Positions 38,487 to 50,184 of a stretch of DNA of 64,000 nucleotides are shown one piece after another. Position numbers and translations under genes: made by a program. The notes under the pieces were generated by a model. It did not search any database. It was given only the letters and a program-made list of their open reading frames with translations, and had not been told where the DNA came from. Source of the DNA: Epiperipatus broadwayi (Eukaryota > Onychophora > Udeonychophora > Euonychophora > Peripatidae); contig JAQFVV010006274.1 of assembly GCA_028023455.1 (NCBI GenBank), forward strand, positions 3,288,001 to 3,352,000. Reading direction: 5' to 3'. Each line of letters starts with the position of its first letter. Position 1 is the stretch's first letter.

Positions 38487-39715
38487 TTTAAAAAACCTAG
38501 TAATTTTCAAAAGAAGCAATAGAAAACAGTACATGTAAGAAAATTATGTTATTTTATTCCTATATTCAAACATTAGTCAACTTCAAACTTTTTGCTATCA
38601 TAATTATCTTTGATAATTATCTGCTCTTTTAATTAGTCATTAATGCTAATTACATTGCTAAAGAAATTATTATATTTATGCTAAATTAAACTATGAAAAT
38701 AATGAACTGTTATTAAAGTATGGAATTTGTTAAAAAGAAAAGAAGTGCCAATTATTTCAACTTATATTATCAAACTATAATGAAAAATCAAGTTGTAAAA
38801 ACCAATATATTAAATGCTTTAAAGGAAAGACTTCATTCAAATATTTACATATTAAAACAGATATGCTAACATTGAATTAACATGGCTATTCATCTCAAAT
38901 TCAGTTATTTATCTATTCGAATAGTTTTACTAATTGCTTATTGCTTTAAATATATTGTCTTATATTTAGAAAAGACGAGTAATTTAAGATTGCTGAAATG
39001 TCAACTTATGATATAAAACTTTATGAAAAACAATTAATAATTCATATCATTGTCATTAGAAATGCTTTATAAAAGAAACTGCATGCTATTTCAATAATCT
39101 GCTGTCAGCTCTTGCCATTCATTTTAAATTTGTTAAATTTCATTGGAACATTTTTCAAGGACTTTTATTATAAATCTTCATATTTTTGTTTAGTCTGTCT
39201 TAATGAAAGACTATCTGTGCTGTATCACCCAATAATAATAATAATAATAAAGGCTTAAACAAAAGATATAATTTTTCTTATAAAAAAAAAGAACTTTGAT
39301 CTTTAAGTCAAAGAATGATATTTTATTTAACATATATAATTTTTATGAGTGTATTTAAAACTATTTATAGTCATTTTGTATTATATAATTAGGTATTGTA
39401 TATTATTTTTAACATTAATTAAATATGTTTATAATGTTAGTGTTCAAGAAATGGAATTGAAAAGATGTATGGTAAAAGAGTTTATTATGTGAGTTATTCT
39501 GAAGTTATCTAAATTATTGGTTAAGCTTATATAATTGACTGTACGCAAAGGTATAACAGCTTTTTATGAATTTGATATATTTATAAATCAAGATATTATG
39601 AAAGTCAGTGTGTAAGAGAGAATTTTTTAGATAGCTTATAAATTAAATGTTGTCAAGGGATGGGTTATGTGTCTTTTGTATGTGCTTGTGAGATGTACAA
39701 TTATTTATTTATTAT
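38487..39715. other. AT-rich DNA, no feature seen
   Basis: Only a short (AAT)n run near 39232-39250. Confidence 0.5.
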
Positions 39716-39847
39716 TATGTGACTTTTTTTCACATGTGTTAGTAAAGCTATAATTATACTTAAAATAATGTGTAATAGGTCTGCTTATCGCTTTTGAGAT
39801 TTAAGTATAATTATAGCTTCACTAACACATGCGAAAAAAGTTGCATA
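39716..39847. mobile_element. Hairpin MITE, about 132 bp
   Basis: Arms of about 49 bases: TATGTGACTTTTTTTCACAT at the left is mirrored by ATGCGAAAAAAGTTGCATA at the right, with AAGCTATAATTATACTTAAA versus TTTAAGTATAATTATAGCTT inside. The unpaired centre is about 30 bases. An ATT/ATC microsatellite follows at 39885-39914. Superfamily not identifiable. Confidence 0.75.
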
Positions 39848-40149
39848 TTTATAATTACAATTTTCACTAGCGAAGATAAAAACAATTATTATTATTATTA
39901 TCATCATCATCATCTTTCAAAAAGGCATTTTATTGATTCTATAAAAGGTTACATCAAAAGTGTTTTACATAATTTTGGTGTATACATTGATTTATTTTCT
40001 TACATAAGAAAGAATATCTGAATGATATAGTTCAATTTATGGCTTCTTGAGTTGTTTGAACTGTTGTGACTTGAATGAGTTTTTTAAAAAAATTCATAAT
40101 AGTTATGTACAAGTTGGTTTTTTTGATTATCTTTTTGCAGTTTATAGCT

Positions 40150-40740
40150 TGCATGCATTAATTAAAAGTCTGAGAAGCTATTGAAAAAGTTTTTCTCTAG
40201 TATTTTTTGCCAGATACTTAGTGTTGTGTTATAGCATTGATTGTTCTTTTAGTACTGACCATGTTGCAGTATATAAGTGGGGGTTTGTTATGATTTTATC
40301 TCAGTACCTTATTTGTGTTAATTTGTTGTGCAAGGTGGTTGGATGCCACCTGGTGTTATTTCCTATTATAAAAGTGCACCTTCTACACCAAAATGCATAT
40401 AGTATAAATAGTAGCAGCTCTAATGTTTGGTATTGATTTTGTTTTGTATGCAGCAATTATATTTTCAATTGATGTGTTAAGTTTGCTATATGTGTCAAAA
40501 ATTATTTTTCTTATGTGTTTGAGTGCTGTACATTGGTATAGCATGTGTTGTAGGGTTTCTTCTGATCGATGGCACAGTCCACAAAAAGGATCTATTGTAA
40601 AGTACATTCTTTTGTGATGCAGAAAATAGGTTGTGAGCATGGCAATAAGATTTAATTTCAAAATAAAGTCAAAAAATGTTGGTTCCAGAGCCCATTTTTA
40701 TTCTTTTAGTAATGATGTAGCACCAATGTTAGGGATAAAC
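40150..40740 (-). pseudogene. Non-LTR retrotransposon C-terminal fragment with CCHC zinc knuckle
   Basis: On the minus strand, 40661-40383 gives a 92-residue frame with FCGLCHRSEETLQHMLYQC, i.e. C-X2-C-X8-H-X4-C. This matches the zinc knuckle near the C-terminus of many LINE ORF2 proteins, which is thought to help RNA or DNA binding during target-primed reverse transcription. Upstream frame (about 40740-40662, one stop) contributes WALEPTFFDFILKLNLIAML. No reverse-transcriptase core remains. The fragment stops at the (ATT)n array. This is a different LINE lineage from the RTE-like copies, which lack this knuckle. Confidence 0.65.
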
Positions 40741-40749
40741 AACAACAAC

Positions 40750-40890
<141 letters not shown>

Positions 40891-40904
40891 TGATACGCTA
40901 AAAT

Positions 40905-41300
40905 TAATTGCGTTACGGTGAAACTTTTGTTTATTAATTAGTAGGCTTTTTTCTTTTTTATCTATTAGACTTAGCACTTTCAGAGCCCTTGCAGCTCCAT
41001 ATTCATAGTCCTTTTCATACTGTTGACTATATGCAAATGCATGCAAATTACTTATATCATCCATTTTTTCGAAATCGCAAAGTACGTGTCCTTTCTGTTT
41101 ATTGCTCTGGCATCACTAGTGATGAAACATGCCTCTTTGACCTTCCTTTTGACATCATTTCTTTCTGTGCATACGATGTCAGTTTTAAATGGCTCAAATT
41201 TGTGGTTGTGTTTCTGCTGATGGTCAGCAAATACTGAGCTTCGTGTCTTATAATATTAGTGTTATCCCTTTAGGAAAATTTTAGGTGGATGTTATTATAT
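40905..41300 (-). pseudogene. PLE GIY-YIG endonuclease C-terminal fragment
   Basis: Reading the minus strand from about 41230 downwards gives HKFEPF, IVCTERNDVKRKVKEACFI, AINRKDTYFAIS and KKWMDDISNLHAFAY in one frame, then YEYGAARALKVLSLIDKK. The E..D.KR..KEA.FI......IN pattern matches the C-terminal half of the GIY-YIG domain of Penelope-like elements, where the conserved Glu and Asn contribute to the nuclease active site. The N-terminal GIY and YIG motifs and the reverse transcriptase are missing. The fragment at 548-1056 is a relative. Confidence 0.6.
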
Positions 41301-41309
41301 TGCTCTTTA

Positions 41310-42120
41310 TTATGCATTTAGCCCCTTCATGAATGAGAATGTGGAGCATTTATTTATCAGCATTAAAGGTTTTTCGTTTGTATTTTTTGCCAGTTCGTAT
41401 TTTCCTTATCCACTTTAGTTAGCACATTTCAAGGTTAGAGCATATTTTAGTATATTGCAAATATCTAAAAGCATGTTTATCTTATATTTCATTATTAGCT
41501 CCATTATAATTCTATTTCACCTTTTATTTAAGCATTTGCTATATAATTTTGTCAAAAACATTTCTATTTCTCTTTTAAGATGTGCCTAGAGCTTTTCCCT
41601 TCTTTATAAATGTAATTGCATCTCTCACTTCTACATTAGAGATGCCATTTCTCTTTTTAATAATAATTCCATTTTTTATTTCTTATTGCAGAAATAAGTT
41701 TTCTACTAATGCCAAGATGTTGTTTTACACTTTTGAGACTCTTATTCTTTTCTATACCTTTCCTTGCTGGTTCACAATTATACTTTCTTATATCTTTATC
41801 AATTCTTTTCCATTATTTTACAAAATTTGACAAAATTCGAGATATTCAATCTTTTAATGCATTATTTTTACATATTTTTATATTCCTTCTTTTCTCCATA
41901 AATTGTCTTTTCTCAGTAAAAATTTTATTGGTCAATTGCTGCCTTTTGTACTAGCTATGTATCAGTTAGTTTCCTATTGATTTCGTTCGATCCTAAATCA
42001 TGTTCAAAATCCGTTAATATTTGAAAACGATTTGTAAGTTCTAATTTAAATTCATTACAATGTTTCTGCAGATTAGGAATAACTTTAAATAAAGTTAATG
42101 CTTTCGGGGATTTTTCATTT
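41310..42120 (-). pseudogene. RTE-like LINE fragment: linker between endonuclease and reverse transcriptase
   Basis: Minus-strand frames, with shifts, follow the RTE linker in order: LTLFKVIPNLQ..., ELTNRFQILTDFEHD, then IDKDIRKYNCEPARKGIEKN, KSLKSVKQHLGISRKLISAI, RNKNGIIIKKRN, EVRDAITFIKKGKALGTS and FLTKLYSKCLNK. KGKA.G is the start of reverse-transcriptase motif 0/1, also seen in the copies at 47369 (KEKAPGNDG) and 62060 (KKTPDND). At least four frameshifts or stops. It keeps more CpG than the 62-kb copy, so it may be younger. Confidence 0.7.
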
Positions 42121-42815
42121 TTGTTTATTTATATGTTTATCAGGTGATTTTTTTGTTGTTGTTGTTCTTGGTTCAGACATCCAATCAATAGCTTGGTTTG
42201 TTTCTAATAATTAACTCTCTCCGCTGATAGTATATTAGTATTAATATAATTGTTATGTCATGCAATAATATTTATGTAAAATTGATTACAAAATGCAATT
42301 AGTGAATATTATAATCAATAAAAAAAGATTTCTTTTTTTTTTTAATAATTAATACTTTGAAAAACCAAGATCAAAAGCAATTTGTCAATTAACCGAAGAA
42401 AAATAATCAGTTTAACTTATATAGCAGGTAAAGAAATCTATAAATGGCCTCGCAGCAGAGCAAACGTCTGTCTAATAAACTCCCTTCCTCAAAGAAACAG
42501 TCAAAATAAAGGCATTTTTCATCCATTTATTAATTACCAGAATAAGAGTTGTCTTAGATTTTTATTTTTTTATTTATCGAGTATGAATTGCTTAACAGAC
42601 AGTTAATAAAGAAGCTGAAGTTTTTTTTAAATTTTACCAGCATGAATTTGAACTCTTACATAGGTATTACTGGAAGATGGGCATGTCCATTATATATTAA
42701 TATATAATAAACAAGGTTTAAGAATTAAATCTTGAATCTCAAAATCTATACGGGAATATTATTAACAATATAGAGGAATCTAATATTGATTTAGTTTGTT
42801 GTAAGTAAAAATTGT
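42121..42815. other. No feature recognised; slightly CpG-richer than average
   Basis: A 74-codon frame at 42382-42606 has no known domain. It could include a decayed upstream part of the LINE to its left on the minus strand, but no endonuclease motif was found. Confidence 0.4.
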
Positions 42816-42816
42816 T

Positions 42817-43390
42817 TGGGGGGGGGGGCCCCCCGGGGGGGGGGGGGGGGGGGGTGGGGCCCGGGGGGGGGGGTTTATGGTATTTTTTTTGGGAGGGGGG
42901 GGGTTGTGTTTTTTGGGGGTCTTTTTGAGCGGGGAGGGGGAGTGGGGGGGGGAGAGGGGTTTTAAAAAAGGGGGGAAGTGGGGGCCCAGCGGGAGGGGGG
43001 AAAAAAAGGGGGCCACCGGAGGATTGTACCGCGGGGGGGGGGGGGGGGGGTTTTTGGGGGAAAAAAGAAGGCAAGAGGAACCCCCATGGGAAGTTTTTTT
43101 TTTAAACAGAAGGGAAGGGGGGCAGGAAGGGAAAAAAAGAAAAAAATGTGTTTTTTTTGAGCATGTATTTTGAAGGGGGGGGGGGTGGGAAGAGGAGAGG
43201 GGGGTTGTTCCCGCTCGTTTGGGGAAATTTTTTTTGGGAGGGGGGGAAAGAAGGAGAGGTATTTAAAAAAAAAAAAAAAGAAAATACCACACCACCCCAT
43301 TATTTTTTTTTATGTGGGGGGGCCGGTGCCCACCCCCGGGCGGCCGCTTTCCACCCCCCACCAGCCGCGCACAGAGGGGGGAGATTTTTG
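42817..43390. other. G-homopolymer block, probable sequencing or assembly artefact
   Basis: About 570 bases of G runs of up to about 20, with A and T homopolymers and few mixed words, in otherwise 25% G+C DNA. The edges are abrupt (AATTGTTTGGGG at 42811; GGGGGGAGATTTTTG at 43376). The pattern is typical of failed base calls or an uncorrected gap-fill. All frames across it (poly-Pro, poly-Gly) are meaningless. If real it would be an extreme G-quadruplex region. It also contains a GCGGCCGC word at about 43341. Confidence 0.7.
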
Positions 43391-44344
43391 TAAAAAAAGC
43401 CTTTGTTATGTTAATTGTGGGTAGATAGTAGCTAATCTTTGCCATTACCTTGATATTGAGGAGAGAGATTTTCCCTTGCTTTCTCGTTAATACATTTACC
43501 GGCTAGCTGTGTTGGATAGAGATAGCTTCATTACTATATTAGTATGATGCATCCACTTTTAGACATTTTGTCTTCATTCTTAATTGTACTAATTCTCCAT
43601 TTTCACATAATTTTGTTTATTATACATGTATAATTCAAGGCAATATGTTATTTTTAAGGTTTGGTTCTCTTTAAATTCTATCTTCTGTATGATATGAAAT
43701 GAATTATTTACAAAGTCATGATTTTACATTTCTAGATAGTCCAGTCGTAGATATTGAATATATATAGATATATATTGAATGTGTGGAGTTATCCATTTAA
43801 ATCAATTTAATTAGAAAGCACTTTAGCCTCCAGGACAAGAGTCAAAGTAAACTACCAGACTGATGCATCCAAAAGGATTACTTAGTCAGTTTTATATATA
43901 CATTAATACAAATAAAATGTATGTTAATTAAAAACTATTATAATAACTATATATATAAACCCATTTAGTCTTGAGTATTATTACATTTATTATTTAAGTC
44001 AGATATTGGGTGCAATTTGAAAATTATAATTACAATTTGTAATGTTAGAATTGACTATTTATTAGTCTGCATTCAGAAAAGGTTATATTTACCTGTTTAA
44101 GGAGGTTTATTTAATCTTCTTTCTATCAATAATTTCAATCACTGTGGTCAAGTTGCAATCTTTAGTGTTTATATAAATATATAAAACCATCCCATCTCTA
44201 TTGCTAAAAGGAGATTGTGTTGGCAACAATTTGAAATTCTTGATTGTACATCTATGTTGGGATTGTCTAAGTGTTGACTGTTTCTAATGGTTATATATAA
44301 TGGTTTAGATATTTGTATGATTATTTCAGTTAGTGTTAACGGTA

Positions 44345-44346
<2 letters not shown>
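43391..44346. other. AT-rich DNA, no feature seen
   Basis: No coding motif or repeat family recognised. Confidence 0.5.

Positions 44347-44430
<84 letters not shown>
44347..44430. repeat. (TA)n microsatellite, about 80 bp
   Basis: Perfect TA array; the Tyr-Ile frames on both strands come from it. Confidence 0.97.
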
Positions 44431-44432
<2 letters not shown>

Positions 44433-44772
44433 TACACATATGCGTGCATTTAAATATTTAAAACTTCTACCTATGTATTTATCTGAAGAGATAGATCCAT
44501 AAAGTTTGTCACTTATAAATCAAAGTATAATATATATAAAAGGTATGAATAATTATTTATTTGGTATATATAATATTTGAAATAAACAGTGCTAAACAAT
44601 ATGTAATATTGGAGTGATCAACTCTCCACGTGACGATCTACTTACATTTAATTCAATATTTTTATCTGCAAATCAAAATAAAGTGAATTCATTTTTGACT
44701 ATGGCCTATGATTTTTACAAAGAAAACTGATTTAGATACTGATGATTATGAAAATGGACATATATATAACTC

Positions 44773-45110
44773 TAAGAGATTTGAACTCAGACTTTCAAGC
44801 ACCCTACAGCTATCCAATTCATCTTATATAACCAATATACATGACCACATATATGTGAAAAAGATAAATGATCTCCAATATATGTATTTCATACTGAAAC
44901 AGCACTCGTCAGTTCATACAGATCACAATCCCCCATATATATACAATCAGTGCTCAGTTTATTTTAAGAGAGTAAATCTTCAAACTTTAATAGACAAGCT
45001 TCAATCTTCACCACTCTCCAATTCTTCAGCCATCTATGTCATTGAAAATCCAAGAATGTAATGCTCAAAGATCTTGTTAATGCCAATATTATTGTCATAC
45101 TCATGTTGAT
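44773..45110 (+). repeat. Interspersed repeat A, copy 3
   Basis: Starts GAACTCAGACTTTCAAG and keeps the landmarks GACCACATATATGTGAAAAA, AATGATCTCCAATATATG, GCACTCGTCAG and CTTCAATCTTCACCAC. About 80-85% similar by eye to the copies at 15581 and 58478. Confidence 0.8.
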
Positions 45111-45250
45111 CTTAAGTCAATCTGACCTTGCACACATAGGGCCTTTATATGTCCATTTAATTATATTGAAGAGGAATGAAAAGAATACAGGCTGAATATG
45201 TAATATTTAAGTATATGTACATTGTTTATACTAAATTTACTGTAATTATA

Positions 45251-45615
45251 AGGGACTTGAACTCAGACCTTCAAGCTCATTACAGATAACCAAGCCATCT
45301 CATACACATGTCTATATACATGTGAAAAAGATAAATGATCTCCAATTTACTTATTTTGTGCTGAGCCAGTACTCATTAGTTGGTCCAGGTCACCATTTCT
45401 CGCACACATATATAATCAAGGCTCAGTTTTTATTTCTTAGTATAAACAGAGCACTGATTGTATATGTGTGTGGGAGATGCTGATCTAGACTAACTAATAA
45501 GTGCTGGTTCATATAAGAGATTATTTATCTTTTTCTCATAAACGTGGTCAGCTATATAAAATTAATAGATGAATTGGATAGCTATAAGAAACTTGAAAGT
45601 CTGAGTTCAACTCCC
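45251..45615. repeat. Interspersed repeat A, copy 4: head-to-head inverted pair
   Basis: The left half (45251 to about 45433) is repeat A in plus orientation up to the AATCAAGGCTCAGTTT region; the right half (about 45434-45615) is the same segment reversed, ending GTCTGAGTTCAACTCCC. The centre is ACAGAGCACTGATTG near 45450. The fold parallels the inverted pairs made by PLE terminal repeats in this window and suggests that repeat A multiplies by a similar route. Confidence 0.8.
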
Positions 45616-45734
45616 TTATAATTATATTAAGTTTAATATAAACAATATACATGTGTATATATATGTAATATACAAATCAATATATATATATATCAAAATT
45701 CAGTAAAATTTACATAAATTAGATTATTTTTAGA

Positions 45735-45785
45735 AGTACTTTCAACTATACATTTTGTAGTCTTTATCAACTATATAACATTGAA
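45735..45785 (-). ncRNA. Degenerate hammerhead-like motif behind a PLE endonuclease fragment
   Basis: On the minus strand: TTGATAA (complement of 45764-45770) in place of CTGATGA, a stem II candidate GACTA...TAGTT enclosing ACAAAATGTA, and then GAAA (complement of 45740-45743). It lies about 40-90 bases downstream of the end of the GIY-YIG frame at 45828-46274, the position where PLE terminal repeats carry hammerheads. Two core bases differ from consensus, so activity is unlikely. Confidence 0.4.
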
Positions 45786-45827
45786 TAATCAAAATGAGAT
45801 AATTCTTAACAATACCCATAGTTCAAT

Positions 45828-46274
45828 TCAGATTACCCGCAATTTTTTTATCTTAACATTCGATGACTGGTGATGCATTAAAATTTGACGATTTCTTGAA
45901 ATCAATATAGCCTCTTTTGTTTTACGTTTATTATGACAATGTTCAATTTGAATAATTTTCATATTTTTATAATCAAATGTAAATCTATATTGACAAGATT
46001 TATTATGATCAAATATAACAGATGATGAAGGTTGATTAACATCTATTCCAGATTGTTTCTCTTTTTGAATTCTATTATATAAAAGCATATGCTCTTTTAT
46101 TCTCTTCTCGAATGTACACTTAGATTCACCGATATGTATATATATATATATATATATAATGAATAAATTCACTTTTAAGGAAAGGAAAAAGTGTATCTCT
46201 CTATGAATCAAACTCATCATATGACTCTGGAACCTAACTTCAAAACCCTTAACAAATCCTTTCAAGATGTGCAA
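45828..46274 (-). pseudogene. PLE GIY-YIG endonuclease fragment
   Basis: A 148-codon open frame on the minus strand. HIGESKCTFEKRIKEHMLLY (about residues 47-66) matches the YIG and following helix of GIY-YIG nucleases (YIGET....R...H); Tyr of YIG is His here. Then come PSSSVIFDHNKS, IIQIEHCHNKRKTKEAILI and RNRQI, matching the H.., E....R..KEA..I and .N.. blocks of the PLE domain. The nuclease nicks target DNA during PLE retrotransposition. A (TA)n array replaces the sequence just before the YIG motif, so the GIY part is lost. The 40 or so N-terminal residues are unrelated to the domain. No reverse transcriptase adjoins it. Confidence 0.65.
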
Positions 46275-46601
46275 GTTTAAATTACATTCTCACTTGTTAT
46301 TGAAAAATTACATGAATAATTTGATTATACTATATCATCCCTCTGTATTTGCTGAGTTTCTGGTTTATGCATTAATGCAACTCAGAAGACACTAAGTCAG
46401 TGTGAAACACATATTGTAATAGAAATATTGGTTGATAAGTTTTTCATAGGCATTAATGTTGATGAAATAAATTATGAGTGATTAACTATTGATTTATCCA
46501 ATGTTAATATTTTTTGTGTTACAAAATATTATGTATTCTAATCATACAAATTATGAAGTAAGGTCTATAAATTAAACATAGATTTACTTTGCATGATATT
46601 T
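46275..46601. other. AT-rich DNA, no feature seen
   Basis: No coding motif recognised; upstream PLE sequence for the neighbouring endonuclease fragment was looked for here and not found. Confidence 0.45.
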
Positions 46602-46741
46602 AATTTACATGTTATTAAATTATTATGACTTAATCTACAAATATCAAATTTATTGTGTTCACATCTCTGTGAATTTACATGTTATTAAATTATTATGACT
46701 TAATCTACAAATATCAAATTTATTGTGTTCACATCTCTGTG
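46602..46741. repeat. Near-perfect tandem duplication, two 70-base units
   Basis: AATTTACATGTTATTAAATT begins each unit (46602 and 46672), and both end in CACATCTCTGTGA. The units are practically identical, so the duplication is recent or an assembly stutter. Confidence 0.9.
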
Positions 46742-47368
46742 AGTATCCACTTGAAAATAAATGCATTAATGATTATTTATATTCATTTATTAAATTATAA
46801 TAATCATATTTTTAGCCTAGATCCAAATTTAAAATTTAATTAGAAATTAATATATCTATCCTTATTAAACATAACACGATATCATTGATTTAACTCCATG
46901 TTTCTTTTTTTTTCCATGTGTAATATCTTATATATACTGTATTTAAAACTTTTATTTCACCATGTTCTTCAACATATTTATAAAGACATTTGACAAAAGT
47001 AAATGAACCTTAATATACATTTTTGATTGAACAGTGATTACAGCCTCTTACAAGTATTGTCTTCACTATCTTTATTTATTATTTATTATATCAAATTTCT
47101 ACAATTCAGTCTACAAGTTCCAATTTTTTTACATTCAATACATTTGATGCTTCATTTTTGATAAATTTTTCATAGAGCATTTCAGAATATGATATTTAAA
47201 TAGTATTCACTTTCTTGGTCAAAACTGATTAAATTGAATATTGATTATATCATCATCATCATATATTTGTTAAGTTTATGATATTAAAAAATATTCCCCA
47301 TCTAATTATAATTGTAGTTCAGAGAAAAATACATATGACAATATTATTTCATATATTTTAATGACAGG
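46742..47368. other. AT-rich DNA, no feature seen
   Basis: Sequence upstream of the truncated LINE. A short (ATC)n run at about 47250. No endonuclease-domain sequence of the LINE was found. Confidence 0.45.
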
Positions 47369-48855
47369 CAATTAAATGTATGAAGAAAGAAAAGGCTCCA
47401 GGTAATGATGGAATTATAATTGATATATTAAAAGAAGCAGGTGAAGAAATAGAAATTTTTTAGCAAAGTTATATACCAAATGCCTAAATAATAAAGATGT
47501 ACCGGATGATTGAAAGAATGCAGTAATAATATGAATATTTAAAAAAGGTGATAAAGAAGATATTAGAAATTACAGACCTATCAGCCTTTTATCAGTTTTA
47601 TATAAAATTTTTAACAAGATAATTACAACTCATATACAGAGAACATTGGATTTCCACCAACCAAGAGAACAATCTGGATTTAAAAGTGGTTTTAGTACAG
47701 TAGATCATATCCAGGTATTGAGAGAAGTTATAAAAAGGACAAATGAATATGAGTTGTCATTATGTTTTGGATTTGTAGATTATGAAAAGGCATTTGATTC
47801 TATAAAACTTTCTTCAGTGATTAAAGCATTGGATTATCAAGGTATAGATCCAGGGTATTGTCATATTTTAAAAAATATTTATAAAAATGCAACAGCAACA
47901 ATTATATTACATAATGATACTGGGAAAGTCAACATTGAGAAAGGTGTAAGACAAGGTGACTCCATATCTCCAAAACTTTTTTAAGCAGTGCTGCAAAAAG
48001 TTTTTTATGGATTAAAATGGGAAACTAAAGGAGTAAAAGTAAATGGAGATTATTTAAGTCATTTAGATCTCGCAAATGATGTAGTTGTTTTTCCAAATAG
48101 TGCTTCAGAGCTGCAGGAAATGTTTCAGGAGTTATCAGATGAAAGTACAAAAGTAGGACTAAAGATAAACGTTAAAAAGACTAAAGTAATGTTTAATCGA
48201 TTTGCTCAAAATATGAAAATAAAGATTGATTATGATGAATTAGAAGAAGTTAACAGTTACAAATACCTTGGTCAGATTATTAATACAGGTGGAAACATAA
48301 TGGAGGAAATTAATCATAGAATTAAATCTTGGTTGGAGTGCTTTTGGTAGAAATAACTTGATACTGAAAAAAAATATGCCTATGTGTTTGAAAAGTAAGG
48401 TTTTAACAAATGTGTTTTACCTGTTCTTACTTATAGATCTGAGACTTGAACACTTAATAGAAGATCACTACAGAGACTTCAGACCACTCAAAGAAGTATG
48501 AAGAGATGTATGTTGGGAGTAACAAAAAGAGATCGAAAACACAATGTATGGGTAAGAGAACAAACAGGTGTTACTGACCTCATTGAAAAAATTAAAAGAT
48601 TGAAGTGGAGTTGGGCTGGACATATTGCTAGAAGAGATGATAATAGATGGACAATTGAAATTTTAAACTGAATTCCAAGAGATTGTAAAAGACCCAGAAA
48701 GAGACCACATGTGAGATGATGGATGAAATAAGAATGTGTGCAGGAATGATGTGGAGAAGAGAAGCTAAAGATCAGAGAAGATAGATTAATCTTGGAGAGA
48801 CCTTCATCCTGCAATGGATTGATAATGGTTGATAATGATGATGATGATGATTTAA
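47369..48855 (+). pseudogene. 5'-truncated RTE-like LINE: reverse transcriptase and C-terminal region
   Basis: Begins inside the reverse transcriptase with KKEKAPGNDG (about 47384), then RNYRPISLLSVLYKIFNKII (about 47563), SGFKSGFSTVDH, the first catalytic block FVDYEKAFDS (about 47772), GVRQGDSISP (about 47944), and the block normally FADD, here LANDVVVF with N at 48075-48077 in place of the first Asp. The thumb and C-terminal region follow (YKYLGQIIN, then after a frameshift GHIARRDDNRW, PRDCKRPRKRP, WRREAKDQRR). The 3' tail is (GAT)n at 48830-48853. Known stops: TAA at 47982-47984 and a frameshift near 48326. The order and tail fit the RTE clade. The AND substitution alone would destroy catalysis. 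Endonuclease domain absent through 5' truncation. Confidence 0.9.
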
Positions 48856-49916
48856 ATTTAGTGATATAAAGTATATACATAATAAATCATTAGACTTTTA
48901 ATTAATATGAAACAAAATACTCAAGTATCAAAGTTTCTGCAATCACACATCTTTAATATCATTTACTTTAGACTATAACTAATCATTTATTAGGATAGAA
49001 ATTATTATATTATTTCTAGCCAGATATAGGTTAAGCTATCTCTTTTTTAATCAAACATATGAATTCAATTTCATATTTCTTTTTCCCATATATAATATAT
49101 TCTTCAGCTAAACTTTGCATTTTCAGTCTAACACACATTTTTGAAACATGAATAAAGACATCTGAAAAAAAGTAAATGATTGTAATAAATTTGATATTGA
49201 TAAATAGTGACAAAAATGATGACAATATGTATAAAAGATTATGTACATCTAACTAAAAAAACTCAGATAGCATGAAATGCATCTTTGGTTTTATTCATCA
49301 TTTTTCAGATGTCTTTATTTTTATGTTTCAAGAATGCATTAATGAAATGCATTGGCAGCTGTGAATTTTTGAGCAAGGGTGCTTTATTACTGTATCACCA
49401 CCCAAAAGTAAGCAAGGAAATAAACCAGAGCACTGTCTAATCTTGCAACCACACAACCATTTTATTTTTCCATATTTATTATTGTTAAAAAATCTAATAT
49501 ATTTTTTGTTTTTTAGTAACTGCTATTTGATAAATTATAATATTTGGAATTGGCCTTTACTTCTTATTTCAATTTTTCATATAATGTTAACTGGGAAAAT
49601 GTAATTTTTTATATATTCAACACTAACACTTATCATGATAAATATTTAAATAATATTTTTTTTTATTATTTTGATATATTTTTTGTAACATATTTGTTAA
49701 TTTATAAATATTAACTACAAGGAAAAAAATGAAAATTTTACTGCTCATCCTAAATGAAAATCAAGAGCATTTATTCAGTGTGAATAGAAACCCGAATAGA
49801 TAAACATGACAATCTCAAGTAACTACTAACACTGCTGAAATGAGCAGCTCCAATAGAGCTAGTGTCTTGCATTGATAAGAACAAACAAATTTCCATGGAA
49901 TTTCCTGAAATGGAGT
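48856..49916. other. AT-rich DNA, no feature seen
   Basis: Lies between the LINE tail and the piggyBac left end. No coding motif recognised. Confidence 0.5.
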
Positions 49917-50057
49917 TTAAAACCCATTGAGATCAAAGAGCCTCTAAGCGCCCCTAAAAAAGTTTTGCAATTCAACCGCAATAGCGCGCAAACTATATAT
50001 GTCATACTTACGGGTCTTTTTTTTTTCTCTCCACCATTTTTTTATCTTTTTGCACGT

Positions 50058-50150
50058 GTAAGAATTTTTTCTGTGTGATAAAAATTAGATTTTTATAGCA
50101 ATTTTTGTAAAATATGTTATTAAAATTTTATAATTTTTTTTTCTTTATAG
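50058..50150 (+). other. Predicted 5' leader intron of the piggyBac transposase
   Basis: Donor GTAAGA at 50058 and acceptor after a T-rich tract ending CTTTATAG at 50150, 34 bases before the transposase ATG. Inferred from splice-site look only. The relic at 7.9 kb keeps the acceptor-like TTTCTAG|ATTTAG. Confidence 0.4.
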
Positions 50151-50184
50151 ATTTTATCAATGTAGTAAAAAATTACCCACAGAT

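Noticed and set aside
42739-43445. Several overlapping frames rich in Pro, Gly, Lys and Phe on both strands
   Set aside because: They run through the G-homopolymer block and have no domain; they are by-products of single-base runs.
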